From assembly GCA_002412925.1 (NCBI GenBank), contig DHVZ01000050.1:23380-87379 (forward strand): a DNA stretch of 64,000 nucleotides, in the 5' to 3' direction. The number at the start of each line of letters is the position of its first letter. Within the stretch, counting starts at the first letter, position 1. The translations under genes and the position numbers were made by a program. The DNA is from Anaerolineales bacterium UBA5195 (GTDB lineage: Bacteria > Chloroflexota > Anaerolineae > Anaerolineales > Villigracilaceae). Shown one piece after another: positions 1-8,689 of this stretch. The notes beneath the pieces are model-generated. The model was not told where the DNA came from. It did not search any database and was given only the letters and a program-made list of their open reading frames with translations.

Positions 1-956
1 TCCAGCGAGGCGTCCAGCGGCATCCCGCCGGTCTTGGCGGCTTCATCCATCGCCAGCAGGCGATAATAGATGGCCGTAAGTGTCTCCAGGCTGAAGGCGC
101 GCGCCTGATTGAAGGACTTCTCAGCCACGAACGGATGCACGCCCAGCGCTTCGATCACTTCAGGCAGCGTGCCGCCCTCGTCGATCACCTCGCGTGCAAT
201 CGTCAGCAAGCGGAATTGCCGCACGATCATGCCAAAGACCTCGAAGGCGTCCTTCTCTTCCAGTAGTCGGTGGAACAGTTTTTGCGCCATTTTGCCGTTC
301 TGCGTGCCGAGTGCATCCACCAGTTCGAAGACATCCACGCTGGCGGTGACGATGCTGACGGCTTCCACATCCTCCAGCCCGATAGCGTGAGCGTAGTTAA
401 CATAGGTCAACAGTTTGGTGATTTCCTGCGCCGCCTGGCGCGTCTCCACGCCGGTCATTTCGGCCAGCCGCACCGCCGCCGGTGGTTCGATACTCCCGCC
501 CTGGCGTTTGGCCTCGGCGATGATCCAGCCGGGCATTTCACGCTGCTTGGGCAGATGAAAGCCCTGGAATTTGGCCCTCTCGGCGTTTTTAGTGACCCAT
601 TTCACCAGCCAGTGGTTGGGGATCTCTCTTTCCTTGATTTCTTCCGCATCGACGATGACCAGTTTGGTGGAGGGAGGCACCGTTTCGAGGAAGGCGGCGA
701 ATTTTTTGTGCCCTTCCAGACCGGTATAACGTTTCGAGACATTCTCCAACACCACGAGGCGCTGTGGGGCCAGGAATGGCATCGCCCCGATCGCATTCGA
801 CAGTTCATTCTCACTAACAGTACGCGCATCCAGCCGCGCGGTGTTCATCCCCGCCGTGGTCGGGTCAGTGAACATCGACGCGAATTTCTCCGTCTGTTTG
901 CGGATGGCAAATTCGTCGTTGCCAAAGTAGAAAAAGAGGTGGGCAGAATCGGGCAT
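1..956 (-). CDS. holA: DNA polymerase III delta subunit, 3' end outside the window
   Basis: Reading the minus strand from an ATG at 956 gives an open frame of 318 codons running off the window edge, so there is no stop in view. The protein begins MPDSAHLFFYFGNDEFAIRK, the nucleotide-binding-like start of HolA, and continues with ALGTQNGKMAQKLFHRLLEE and FGMIVRQFRLL, both typical of the clamp-loader delta subunit. HolA opens the beta sliding clamp and loads it on DNA. The family is usually about 330-340 residues, so only the last few codons are missing. AAAGGT lies just before the ATG as a weak ribosome-binding site. A long plus-strand ORF over the same bases is its shadow. Confidence 0.9.
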   Translation of the reverse strand, partial: MPDSAHLFFYFGNDEFAIRKQTEKFASMFTDPTTAGMNTARLDARTVSENELSNAIGAMPFLAPQRLVVLENVSKRYTGLEGHKKFAAFLETVPPSTKLVIVDAEEIKEREIPNHWLVKWVTKNAERAKFQGFHLPKQREMPGWIIAEAKRQGGSIEPPAAVRLAEMTGVETRQAAQEITKLLTYVNYAHAIGLEDVEAVSIVTASVDVFELVDALGTQNGKMAQKLFHRLLEEKDAFEVFGMIVRQFRLLTIAREVIDEGGTLPEVIEALGVHPFVAEKSFNQARAFSLETLTAIYYRLLAMDEAAKTGGMPLDASL

Positions 957-1062
957 AGGACCTTTGCCGAGGGTGCGTCGCGCCAGGTTAAACGGTTTCT
1001 GTCTAGCGCAAGCTGCCCCCGTTTAGCGGATTTTTCTTGGCAGATTGGCGCGACGCACTTTT

Positions 1063-1560
1063 CTAAGCACGAGTTACCACCCGGTGAACGCTCTGCGCCA
1101 CCGGGTAGACATCCACCAGGGCCAGATCACCCGGATCGGCTTCAGTCGTTACTTTGTGCTGCAAGGCCGGGCCAAGGGGGCGGCCAATCACAAAGGCCAG
1201 GATGGAAAGCATCATGACCAGCGGCAGCCGCTCCAGGCGTTCGCGGTTGTTCTTCGTCCCGCTCATCCCGGCAAAAGCGAACAGCGCCGCCAGCCCGCCG
1301 GTAACGACATAATTCGTCCCGCAGCCTTCGTGGATGGCGAGGTGCCTTTCGCCGTTCTGCAGGCGGGTGAGCGCCTCGACCACAGCTTCGCGGACGTGCT
1401 CGGTCGGCAGATCGCCGAGCAGGAAAAAGCCGGTCGGGTTCGAGTGCCCTGCCATCGGGCGGCCAGGGAAGCGCTCGCTCAAGATGTGGATGGTGGCATG
1501 TTCCAGCGCATGGTTGCGGCGCGTTTCACCAACAAGAGGGGCTTCAAGGAGATTATTCAT
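1063..1560 (-). CDS. DUF6391-like membrane protein
   Basis: The 165-residue protein has a soluble N-terminal half with the motif HALEHATIHIL (residues 17-27) and a second His/Cys-containing stretch, HLAIHEGCGTNY (about 73-84). Two hydrophobic segments follow (about 85-99 and 112-128). The paired histidines in HALEHA and the later HEGC could bind a metal, but this is only inference. The pattern matches what I know as the DUF6391 family, whose function is unknown. It lies downstream of nothing obvious; holA follows 106 bases on, in the same direction. A TAAAAT box six bases before the ATG suggests a leaderless transcript. Confidence 0.75.
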   Translation of the reverse strand: MNNLLEAPLVGETRRNHALEHATIHILSERFPGRPMAGHSNPTGFFLLGDLPTEHVREAVVEALTRLQNGERHLAIHEGCGTNYVVTGGLAALFAFAGMSGTKNNRERLERLPLVMMLSILAFVIGRPLGPALQHKVTTEADPGDLALVDVYPVAQSVHRVVTRA

Positions 1561-1566
1561 GCTTCT

Positions 1567-1572
1567 ATTTTA
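1567..1572 (-). promoter_or_regulatory. -10 box (TAAAAT) for the DUF6391 gene
   Basis: On the minus strand TAAAAT is followed by six bases and then the ATG at 1560. That spacing puts transcription start at or next to the start codon, so a leaderless mRNA is predicted. No convincing -35 box was seen. Confidence 0.45.
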
Positions 1573-1705
1573 TCACCCCCGGCTTGGGAGAAAAAAAGAC
1601 CCGGCCCAAACCAGGTCTCACTTCTTACTCGTTGCTTCTCACTCTTCTTTCCCCAAGGTAACATCAGTTACTTAACCAAAATTGCTACCTTGAGTTCAAA
1701 AACTT

Positions 1706-1782
1706 CCCTCACCCCGGTTTTGACGACTTCTCAACTGAATGGTTTCCCCCTCTCCCGATGGGAGAGGGCAGGGTGAGGGGTT
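1706..1782. repeat. Palindromic repeat of the CCCTCACCC / GGGAGAGGGCAGGGTGAGGG type
   Basis: An inner perfect hairpin CCCTCTCCC-GAT-GGGAGAGGG (1748-1768) sits between outer arms CCCTCACCCC (1706-1715) and GGGTGAGGGG (1771-1780). A T-rich stretch follows on the plus strand, so it might also terminate transcription. The signature GGGAGGGCAGGGTG recurs inside the flavoprotein gene at 47.8 kb. This 257-base gap (1561-1817) holds nothing else I can identify apart from the promoter. Confidence 0.75.
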
Positions 1783-1817
1783 TTTGTTGACGCATGGCAG
1801 GTGGCGACTTGGATTAC

Positions 1818-2453
1818 TTATGAATGGGCCTCCTCGAAGGCCTGGTACGTTTTCAGCAGGTCCACCAGGATCTGATCGGTGAAGGTATGGATTTTGTTGA
1901 GCATTTTTCCCCAAGCCAGCCCCGGCGGCACGCGCGCTTCTTCATAGGCGTTGACCAGCGCTTCGAGCAGGCTATTCCGAAAGAATAAAAAAGCCTGGGT
2001 CGCCTCCACGCTGCTCAGCCCGTAACGGCGGGCGCGCGAGGCATAATCGTAGCCAATCGCGTAGGCCTCCGACAAAGCCTCAGCCTCCTCGCTCGAGAGG
2101 TAATTCATCAGGCCGCGCACCAGCGTCATGCCGCCCAGGCGGTATTGCGTGCGCGCGTTCTCATCCAATTTTTGATACCAGGGCTCTGCTTCCAGCCGTC
2201 CCTCGGCGATTTTTATGCGCATTTGTCCGATGGCGCTCTGCATGGCGCTGGCCGGTTCTATGATGTGCTTTTCACTGGAGGTTTTCATCCACAGTTCGAC
2301 TTCGCTGCGCAGGTAGCGGCGGTGTCCACCCGAAGTGCGGTGAACGGGAAAAGCACCCTTGTCGGACCACAACCGCACGGTGGAAGGATGCACCCCGAGC
2401 ATGCCCGCCGCGCCGGAGAGCGATAACCAGTCTTCCCGTTGCCTGTTTGCCAT
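1818..2453 (-). CDS. MerR/BldC-type helix-turn-helix regulator
   Basis: Residues about 10-55 form a MerR-like winged helix-turn-helix: LSLSGAAGMLGVHPSTVRLW is the helix-turn-helix and HRTSGGHRRY the wing, as in BldC, excisionase and MerR proteins. The C-terminal 150 residues are helical, with no cysteines or effector motif I recognise. They resemble the alpha-helical sensory or dimerisation domains attached to such readers (RsbRD-like), but this is uncertain. GAGGAG precedes the ATG. It lies 95 bases downstream of the PucC-like transporter gene in the same direction, with a repeat between them, so co-transcription is possible. Its target cannot be read from the sequence. Confidence 0.8.
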   Translation of the reverse strand: MANRQREDWLSLSGAAGMLGVHPSTVRLWSDKGAFPVHRTSGGHRRYLRSEVELWMKTSSEKHIIEPASAMQSAIGQMRIKIAEGRLEAEPWYQKLDENARTQYRLGGMTLVRGLMNYLSSEEAEALSEAYAIGYDYASRARRYGLSSVEATQAFLFFRNSLLEALVNAYEEARVPPGLAWGKMLNKIHTFTDQILVDLLKTYQAFEEAHS

Positions 2454-2471
2454 TTAAGGGGCTCCTCAATC

Positions 2472-2546
2472 TCAGACGATAAACCATGGACGACAGACCA
2501 TGAAAAAACCACCTCCAGCGTCTATGGTCTATCGTCTATTGTCTGG
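2472..2546. repeat. Degenerate GGTCTATCGTCTATTGTC repeat
   Basis: Short units such as CCATGGACGACAGACCATG and GGTCTATCGTCTATTGTC alternate in both orientations. The element abuts the stop codon of the transporter gene (2549). The same kind of sequence, translated as TTDSGQQTTDRG, is found inside the ABC transporter gene at 56.8 kb. Confidence 0.6.
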
Positions 2547-2548
2547 TT

Positions 2549-3844
2549 TCAGTCTGCCAGCGCCACGCGTTCCACCACCGAGGGCGCTTCCACCTGTTTA
2601 TGGAAAGCCTCTACATTGATGATGAATAACATCCCGATCGCCACTGCCAGCATGGCGGCTTCGATCCCAAAGACGACCAGATAGCCTGTCAAAGCATTTT
2701 GCGTCAGGCCTGTAACTGCATCCCGGACGACGCCTGCCATCAGCGTCCCAACCAGCCGGGAGAGCGCGTTTGAAACGCCCCACGCGCCAATGAACAAACC
2801 CACATAACCGGGGATGGTCAGATCGAACATCAGCGCCAGGTTCGCCACCGTCGCGAGACCCGTCCCCGCGCCGAGTAGAACAACTCCCAGCCAGAAAATG
2901 CCCTGCGAAGCAAGCAGGCCGCTGGCCAGGATGACCAGGAAGCCTGCCAGGGCGGAAACATTCCCAATTTGGGCGACCAGTTTGCGGGGAGCGCGTCGTT
3001 CCAGCGCCCCGGCGACGAGAATCATTAATAAAACGGCACTGCCCCAGATCGATGTGATCCTGGTCGTCTGCTGGACGGTCATCCCAAAAGATTCGGCTGC
3101 AAACGGCTCGAGGAGCACATCCTGCCCCAAAATGGCGGCCAGCAGCAGGGTCAAATACCAGAAAAAGAGCGTCGCCTGGCGGCTTTTCAGGATGACATCT
3201 GCCATCTGTTTGAAGGTGAAATTTTCGGCGGTGCTGTGCTCACCTTTTGAGCGGCTCTCTAACCTGACCAGCCCCAGCAGGCCGATGACCAGCGCCGCCG
3301 CGCCCACCACCCAGAACGCCCTCTGCAAGACTTCGGGGGAGTAGGGCTCAACCATCCGGCTGATGGCAACGGCGGTCAGGATGATGCTGACGATCATCAT
3401 GAACCACATCGTGGCGATGGTTTTTCCGCGCTCTTTCTCACCGGAAAGTTCGGAGGCCAGCGACAGGTAGGAAACACTCGAAAGGTTAAAGCCCATGCCC
3501 CAGGCGCCAAAAGCCAGCGCGGCAGCCAGGAAGCCAAGGGTCGGGTTCTGGGCCATCAAAAAGGCGATTTGTGGTGACACCACCAGCCCGGCCACACACA
3601 ACAGCAAGCCGAGCAAAATATACGGGGTGCGCCGGAAACCCAGGACGGGATGACGGTCTGAATACGAACCGATCGCCACCTGCAAAGGCGAGAAAAGATA
3701 GGGCAGCGAGGCGAGAATCGCAACTACCGTGGCGGCGATGCCCAGTTCCTTGATCATCACCCGGTTGAGGGTGCTGTTGATCGGGACCAGCGTCATGGCA
3801 ACGGCGAGATGGATGAGACCAAGTTGCAGGCGTTTACGCAGCAT
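2549..3844 (-). CDS. PucC/BCD-family major facilitator transporter
   Basis: The 431-residue protein has about 12 hydrophobic segments. After the second or third it carries SYSDRHPVLGFRRTPYILLG, which matches the (R/S)xxDRHPxxGYRRTPY signature of the PucC/LhaA branch of the major facilitator superfamily, followed by ERGKTIATMWFMM. In phototrophs this family acts in bacteriochlorophyll handling and light-harvesting assembly; members in non-phototrophs have no established substrate. No photosynthesis genes lie near it. The MerR-like regulator follows in the same direction. The last residues, VERVALAD, end exactly where an intergenic repeat begins. Confidence 0.8.
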   Translation of the reverse strand: MLRKRLQLGLIHLAVAMTLVPINSTLNRVMIKELGIAATVVAILASLPYLFSPLQVAIGSYSDRHPVLGFRRTPYILLGLLLCVAGLVVSPQIAFLMAQNPTLGFLAAALAFGAWGMGFNLSSVSYLSLASELSGEKERGKTIATMWFMMIVSIILTAVAISRMVEPYSPEVLQRAFWVVGAAALVIGLLGLVRLESRSKGEHSTAENFTFKQMADVILKSRQATLFFWYLTLLLAAILGQDVLLEPFAAESFGMTVQQTTRITSIWGSAVLLMILVAGALERRAPRKLVAQIGNVSALAGFLVILASGLLASQGIFWLGVVLLGAGTGLATVANLALMFDLTIPGYVGLFIGAWGVSNALSRLVGTLMAGVVRDAVTGLTQNALTGYLVVFGIEAAMLAVAIGMLFIINVEAFHKQVEAPSVVERVALAD

Positions 3845-3991
3845 AAATTATCCAGTCTGATTTTATCGAGAGGCTCAAATTTAACGGTCAATCGACTCTG
3901 CGTCAATGTAGATTTATGTAGAATTTTATCAGGATTGGTTTAGAATTTGGTGATTTCTGAGATTGGCTGGTTTCAACCGGGGCTGCGGAAG

Positions 3992-3997
3992 TAAAAT
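3992..3997 (+). promoter_or_regulatory. -10 box (TAAAAT) for the HAD gene
   Basis: TAAAAT, then six bases, then the ATG at 4004. No ribosome-binding site fits between them, so a leaderless transcript is likely. Confidence 0.45.
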
Positions 3998-4003
3998 CAA
4001 CCC

Positions 4004-4660
4004 ATGAAATATAGCGCCCTGATCTTCGACATGGACGGGACCCTCGTCCATAATATGCCCATCCACAACCAGGCCTGGCAAGACACCCTCGCCGAAGCCG
4101 GCGTTCAGATTGACCTGGACGAATTTAACCGCGCCACAACCGGCAAGAAAACCCCGGAAATTCTGCGCATGACCCTCGGCCCCCAACTCAACGATTCTGA
4201 AATGGCCTACTGGGGTGAGCGCAAAGAAGCCCTTTATCGCAAGCGTTTTGCCTGCTGCCGCGAACCGCTGCCCGGCCTGCTGGATTTGCTGGAGCAGGCC
4301 CAGACCCTGGGTCTGCCCATGGCAGTCGCCTCGGCTGCGCCGCCAGATAACATCACCTTCATTCTGGATGAACTCGACCTGCGCCGCCATTTTCAGGCTG
4401 TGGTGGGCGGTGAGGATGTCCAGCACGGCAAACCGAACCCCGAAATTTTCCTCAAGTCAGCCCGGATTTTGGGGGTCGAACCAGAGAACTGCCTGGTTTT
4501 TGAGGATGCCCTGGCCGGGATCGAGGCCGCCCGCCGCGCCGGCATGGATGCCGTGATGATCTGCACCACCATCGACGCGCAGGAAGTCGCCGGGCAGCCG
4601 CATGTGCTGCGTGCCGTGCCCGATTTCACGCACCTCGATCTGGAAACCCTGCTGGGCTAG
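4004..4660 (+). CDS. HAD-superfamily phosphatase, beta-phosphoglucomutase-like
   Basis: The 218-residue protein has all four HAD motifs: FDMDGTL with the catalytic aspartates at 9 and 11; a Ser/Thr motif region near AVASAA; the lysine in HGKPNPEIF; and the acidic VFEDALAGIEAA. A helical cap lies between motifs I and II (HNQAWQDTLAEAG), as in beta-phosphoglucomutase and related sugar-phosphate phosphatases of subclass I. The exact substrate cannot be read from the sequence. It is a single gene facing recN, with a strong hairpin between the two convergent ends. Confidence 0.9.
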   Translation: MKYSALIFDMDGTLVHNMPIHNQAWQDTLAEAGVQIDLDEFNRATTGKKTPEILRMTLGPQLNDSEMAYWGERKEALYRKRFACCREPLPGLLDLLEQAQTLGLPMAVASAAPPDNITFILDELDLRRHFQAVVGGEDVQHGKPNPEIFLKSARILGVEPENCLVFEDALAGIEAARRAGMDAVMICTTIDAQEVAGQPHVLRAVPDFTHLDLETLLG

Positions 4661-4740
4661 AATTATCTGCTCAACGCCGGGTTTAGCACGGTATTGGAGC
4701 GATAAAAAACACAGAAACCGATTGTAGATCAATATAAAAA

Positions 4741-4787
4741 GTTAGTCCCGCAGTGCTCGCCCTTTTGGGAGCAGCTGCGGGACTAAC
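4741..4787. terminator. Long hairpin between convergent HAD and recN genes
   Basis: GTTAGTCCCGCAG (4741-4753) pairs perfectly with CTGCGGGACTAAC (4775-4787), and the loop itself can fold (GCTC-GCCC-TTTT-GGG-AGC). It lies between two gene ends and could stop transcription from both sides. There is no U-tract, so it may instead be one of the dispersed hairpin repeats. The rest of 4661-4837 holds nothing recognisable. Confidence 0.55.
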
Positions 4788-4837
4788 CCAGCAGGGGGGC
4801 AGTAGAGAACGCGCTCTTCTTTTGAGGGGATTGCTTG

Positions 4838-6568
4838 TTATTTTTTCTTGCTGGCCGTCCGCGCCGATTGCAAAATCTCGTGCGCCGAGCGCAGCGTGGC
4901 TTCGCTGACTTCGCCGAGCATTTGCGCCAGTTCGAGCAGGCGCTCGTCGCCTTCCAGGCGTTTGACCTGGGTGGTGGTGCGACCGTTGTTGACCAGTTTC
5001 TGCACCTGGAAGTGCTGGTCGCCATAGGCCGCCAGCTGCGGCAGATGCGTGATGCACATCACCTGGTGCGCCTGGCCCAAATTCCAGAGTTTTTGACCAA
5101 CCACGCCGCCCACGCGCCCGCCAATCCCCTGGTCGATTTCGTCGAAGACCAGGCTGGGAATCTGGTCGGCGCGGGCCAGGACGTTCTTCAACGCCAGCAT
5201 CAGGCGGGAGGTCTCGCCGCCCGAGGCGATTTTTGCCAGCGATTTCAAGCCCTCGCCCGGATTCGGCGCTACCAGGAATTCGACCCGGTCGAAGCCGTTC
5301 GCATCGAAGGCTACCCGTGAGTCTTTGTCCAAAGGCAGGCCCGCTGCCTCGGCTTTGGTCTGGAAATCGACGCTGAATCCTGCCGAGGCCATTTTCAGGT
5401 CGTTCAACTCGGATTCAATCCCCTTGGAGAGCGTCCCGGCAGCTTTTTTGCGCTTCTCAGAGAGCTTGCGACCCTGTTCAGTCAGCTCTGTGAGCAACTC
5501 GGCTTCCCTGGCTTCCAGTTCGCCGATTTTTTCGGCGGCATTGGTGATGGTTTCCAGATCGGCGCGGGCTTTGGCGCCAAAGGCCAGCACGGCTTCAAGC
5601 GTTCCGCCGTATTTGCGCATCAGGCGGTGCAGCAAGTCGAGGCGTTCTTCGGCTTCTTCCAACCGCCGGGGGTTGTATTCGACGGTTTCGAGGTAGTCGC
5701 GCAGTTCGTGGGCAATATCGGAGAGGTTTTCGAGCAGGCTTTCAGCGCGGGCGGCCAGTTCCGTTTTGGCGGTGTCCACCCGGGCCAGGGAGGAAAGCGC
5801 AGCGACAACCTGTCCCAATTGGTCGGTAATGGCCGGGATGTCGGGCGAGCCTTCGTCGAGCAGTTGCAGGGCTTCCTGGGCGTTGGCCGAGAGGGCTTCG
5901 GCATTGGCCAGCCGATCGCGTTCCTGGCGGAGTTCTGCTTCCTCGCCCGGTTTGAGCCTGGCGGCCTCAATTTCCTCAGCCTGGAAGGTGAGCATCTCGA
6001 TCCGCCGGTCAGCGTCTGCCTGGGCGGCTCGCAGTTCGTCCAATTCCCGGCGATCGCTCTGGAGCCGGGTGTAGGTTTGACGGTAGTCGCCCAGGAGGAA
6101 ATCAACGTCTGCAAAACGGTCGAGCAGGCCCAGGTGGGCGCGGGTATCCAATAGCGAGAGGTGTTCTGTCTGCCCGTGGATGTCCACCAGGTAGGCGCCG
6201 ATCTCCTTCAGCAGGGTCACATTGACAGTGCGTCCGTTCACGCGGGCAATCGAGCGGCCCTCGCGGCGCACTTCGCGCGCCAGGGTGACGTAGTTTTCAT
6301 CATCCAGCAGGTCTTCGCGCTTGAGAATTTCGAGCACGACTGTTTTTTCGGCCCCGACGAGTTTGAAGGTGCCTTCCACGCTGGCACGCTCGGCATCGGC
6401 GCGCAGGACAGTGGCGTCGGTGCGCCCGCCCAGCAGCATTTCGAGCGCATCCATGATGATGGACTTGCCCGCGCCAGTTTCGCCGGTAAAAATGATCAGT
6501 CCGGGGGCGAAATCGAGGTCAAGTCTGTCGATGATGGCGAAGTTTTCGATGCGGAGTTCGGTTAGCAT
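4838..6568 (-). CDS. recN: DNA repair protein RecN
   Basis: The 576-residue SMC-like ATPase has Walker A FTGETGAGKS (about residues 29-38), a long coiled-coil middle, and near the C-terminus the ABC signature ASGGETSRLMLALK, then Walker B LVFDEIDQGIGG and the H-loop THLPQLAA. This is the complete RecN pattern at normal length. RecN holds broken DNA ends together during recombinational repair. AAAGGAT precedes the ATG. It is the last gene of the nadK / B-box / recN run, an order that places it in a stress or housekeeping operon. Confidence 0.97.
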   Translation of the reverse strand: MLTELRIENFAIIDRLDLDFAPGLIIFTGETGAGKSIIMDALEMLLGGRTDATVLRADAERASVEGTFKLVGAEKTVVLEILKREDLLDDENYVTLAREVRREGRSIARVNGRTVNVTLLKEIGAYLVDIHGQTEHLSLLDTRAHLGLLDRFADVDFLLGDYRQTYTRLQSDRRELDELRAAQADADRRIEMLTFQAEEIEAARLKPGEEAELRQERDRLANAEALSANAQEALQLLDEGSPDIPAITDQLGQVVAALSSLARVDTAKTELAARAESLLENLSDIAHELRDYLETVEYNPRRLEEAEERLDLLHRLMRKYGGTLEAVLAFGAKARADLETITNAAEKIGELEAREAELLTELTEQGRKLSEKRKKAAGTLSKGIESELNDLKMASAGFSVDFQTKAEAAGLPLDKDSRVAFDANGFDRVEFLVAPNPGEGLKSLAKIASGGETSRLMLALKNVLARADQIPSLVFDEIDQGIGGRVGGVVGQKLWNLGQAHQVMCITHLPQLAAYGDQHFQVQKLVNNGRTTTQVKRLEGDERLLELAQMLGEVSEATLRSAHEILQSARTASKKK

Positions 6569-6634
6569 ATCCTTTTATGGCTCCAGGCGGTGTCCAGCCG
6601 CCGGGTCTCGACCCCAACGGCTGAAGCTCTTTGG

Positions 6635-7156
6635 CTATTTGAAGAGTTGGATACCAGATAGTCGGGTATAAACGGCGGGAACGACCATGGCCAGGTAAAT
6701 ACCCTGGAAAAGCAAGCCGAACAAGTTGAAGGTCAACAGGTTTGTCAGCGCAACGGGCAGCGCACCAAGCGCAACTGCAACGGCAATCGTAATGAATAAA
6801 GAGCGCGAACGGCGCCGCCGGATAACGAGACGCGCTCCTTCGGCAATTGCGACGCCCGCAGTGGGTGCTGCAATGATAATCAAGAACCAACCGATAAAAC
6901 CGATGCCGCCGATCAGGCTGATCAAGAAACTGGCTATCAGGGAAAGGAACCCGGCGACGAAAAATCCAAGCAAGTAATCATACCAGACAGCGGTATCGAA
7001 GATTTTCTGCTGACTTTTGACACATTCCCGGCAGCGGTAACCGACCGGCGCTTTGACGGCGCATTTGGGGCAAATCGGTTTGTCGCAGCGATTGCAGCGC
7101 AGGCTTGTTTCAACGCCGGGATGGTTGGCGCAGTGCAAAACGTTGTTCTCGGTCAT
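6635..7156 (-). CDS. B-box-type zinc-finger membrane protein
   Basis: The first 47 residues contain Cys9, His12, Cys21, Cys24, Cys29 and Cys32, then Cys42 and Cys45, in the spacing of a B-box zinc finger (CANHPGVETSLRCNRCDKPIC). Four hydrophobic segments follow (about 58-80, 85-108, 122-140, 147-163), with a basic loop RRRRSRS in the middle, so the zinc finger is probably cytoplasmic. Function is unknown for this family. The ATG overlaps the nadK stop codon (ATGA), which implies coupled translation, and recN follows 66 bases on. Confidence 0.8.
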   Translation of the reverse strand: MTENNVLHCANHPGVETSLRCNRCDKPICPKCAVKAPVGYRCRECVKSQQKIFDTAVWYDYLLGFFVAGFLSLIASFLISLIGGIGFIGWFLIIIAAPTAGVAIAEGARLVIRRRRSRSLFITIAVAVALGALPVALTNLLTFNLFGLLFQGIYLAMVVPAVYTRLSGIQLFK

Positions 7157-8019
7157 CTTGGCAGCCCTATCGTGGCAGATTGATTCATGTGGGCGGTCAG
7201 GTTCCGGTAAAAATAACCTGGATCGCCAAAACGAATAAATTTGGCGGTGTCTTCTCCCGCGCGGACATCTACCTGGTCATCCTCCGCCAGGCTGACCGGG
7301 AGTTGTCCATCGATGCTGAGGACGGAGTTTTCACTCAGGACGGTCATTCTCACCGCCGAGCCTTCAGAAAGGACAACCGCGCGGTCGACCGAAAGGTGCG
7401 GAGCGATGGGGACGAGCAGGATATTGCGCAATTCGGGCGGCAGGATCGGCCCGCCGGAAGCCATGGCATAGGCAGTGGAGCCGGTGGCGGTGGAGGCGAT
7501 CAGCCCGTCGGCCACGTAGGTGGTCAGGTACTGTTCATCCACACAAGCCTTGACGTGGATCGGGCGCAGGTATTGTCCGCGCGCGATGACCGCGTCGTTG
7601 AGCGCCTGCCATGTGCCCAGCGATTCGCCCGAGCGGAACTGTTCGGCGCGCAGCATCATGCGATTCTCGACCCAGAAATCCCCGGCCAGCAGCCGGTCGA
7701 TCATTTTTTGCCAGCCGCCATCGTCCACCTGGAACAGGAAGCCCAGGCGTCCTTTGTTGAGGCCCAGCACCGGGATGCCGTGCGGGGCGCACAAATGCCC
7801 GGCGCGAAGCATCGTCCCGTCACCACCGATCGCGATCAGCAGGTCGAACTCCCCGGCGTGGACGCGCTTGCGCAGTTGTTCCTCGTACAGCGAACCGTAG
7901 GGAGCTTCCAAGCCCTTTTGCTTGAGATATGCAGCAACAGCTTCAGCTTCCTGGAGCGAGTCCAGCAGCTTGGGGTGTCCGGTCACCACGAGGCGGTGTG
8001 GAATGAGGCGGGTCTCCAT
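7153..8019 (-). CDS. nadK: NAD kinase
   Basis: The protein phosphorylates NAD+ to NADP+. The signature IAIGGDGTMLRAGHL and the NAD-binding ATGSTAYAMASGGPILPPEL are both intact. I place the start at the ATG at 8019 (METRLIPHRLVV). The longer start at 8028 lies inside the -10 box TATAAT (8027-8032), so its RNA would not be transcribed from this promoter. From 8019 the protein has 288 residues, normal for the family. It overlaps the B-box gene by four bases and heads the recN run. Confidence 0.95.
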   Translation of the reverse strand: METRLIPHRLVVTGHPKLLDSLQEAEAVAAYLKQKGLEAPYGSLYEEQLRKRVHAGEFDLLIAIGGDGTMLRAGHLCAPHGIPVLGLNKGRLGFLFQVDDGGWQKMIDRLLAGDFWVENRMMLRAEQFRSGESLGTWQALNDAVIARGQYLRPIHVKACVDEQYLTTYVADGLIASTATGSTAYAMASGGPILPPELRNILLVPIAPHLSVDRAVVLSEGSAVRMTVLSENSVLSIDGQLPVSLAEDDQVDVRAGEDTAKFIRFGDPGYFYRNLTAHMNQSATIGLPR

Positions 8020-8026
8020 ATTGTCC

Positions 8027-8032
8027 ATTATA
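8027..8032 (-). promoter_or_regulatory. -10 box (TATAAT) for nadK
   Basis: On the minus strand TATAAT is followed by seven bases and the ATG at 8019, predicting a leaderless mRNA and deciding between two possible starts. The gap 8033-8194 otherwise shows nothing. Confidence 0.55.
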
Positions 8033-8194
8033 TTGCGGAGTGTGCGTTGCGTGTTAGCTAGTTCAGGAATTACTCATCCAGCTTTTATTCTTGCTGTTTG
8101 CCTGTGAACCAAGCCCGATCATTGAGAGCATACGCCGCGCTGCGCACACCCAAAATCGCGTTCTGTGAGAGGTTTCGTGAACTACCGAATAGCT

Positions 8195-8689
8195 CTATTT
8201 GCGACCAATCCAGCGGTGGACTGAGGCGGTATAGACCCGATAGTGCTCATCGAATTTGGCGGCAAGATACTTTTCTTCCGGTGCGATGAGAATGTAATGG
8301 CAGGCAATCATGGACGGTATGAGCAGGATAAAAACCCAAGGAAGCTTGAATGCGAAAGAAATCCCTGCCAGAATGAAAACGCCGCCCAGGTAGAGAGGAT
8401 TCCTTGAGATAGAGAAGACTCCCGTAGAAATAATCTCGCTTGTGGGCAGGCCCGGGTCGGTCGGTTGACCGTATCGTGCAAACTCGCGACGCGCGAGGAC
8501 TGCCAGGCTCATGCCCACAAATAGAATTGCGCCTCCGAGTATGCGGGTTGACGTGGTGAATCCGTGTGGGAGAGAGATAGGCGCGACCCATTGCAAGGCT
8601 ATCGCAACAAGGAAAGGGATGCCAAAGACTACCTCGAAGATCTGCCACCAACTTTTATGAGCGACATCGTTTGACATTCTTCTATTCAT
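8195..8689 (-). CDS. Membrane methyltransferase, isoprenylcysteine/phospholipid methyltransferase-like
   Basis: This 164-residue protein has four or five hydrophobic segments and the C-terminal motif VFSISRNPLYLGG...EEKYLAAKFDEHYRVY. RNPxY with a later EE and a YxxY-like end is characteristic of the ICMT/PEMT fold, which transfers a methyl group from S-adenosylmethionine to membrane-embedded substrates. The substrate is unknown. I start it at the ATG whose last bases form ATGA with the surE stop, giving coupled translation; a GTG three codons upstream is possible but less likely. Confidence 0.8.
   Translation of the reverse strand: MNRRMSNDVAHKSWWQIFEVVFGIPFLVAIALQWVAPISLPHGFTTSTRILGGAILFVGMSLAVLARREFARYGQPTDPGLPTSEIISTGVFSISRNPLYLGGVFILAGISFAFKLPWVFILLIPSMIACHYILIAPEEKYLAAKFDEHYRVYTASVHRWIGRK

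Noticed and set aside
270..1217. 315-codon plus-strand ORF
   Set aside because: It is the shadow of holA on the other strand. The minus-strand frame has HolA motifs, and this one is low in structure and rich in His, Arg and Phe as antisense frames are.
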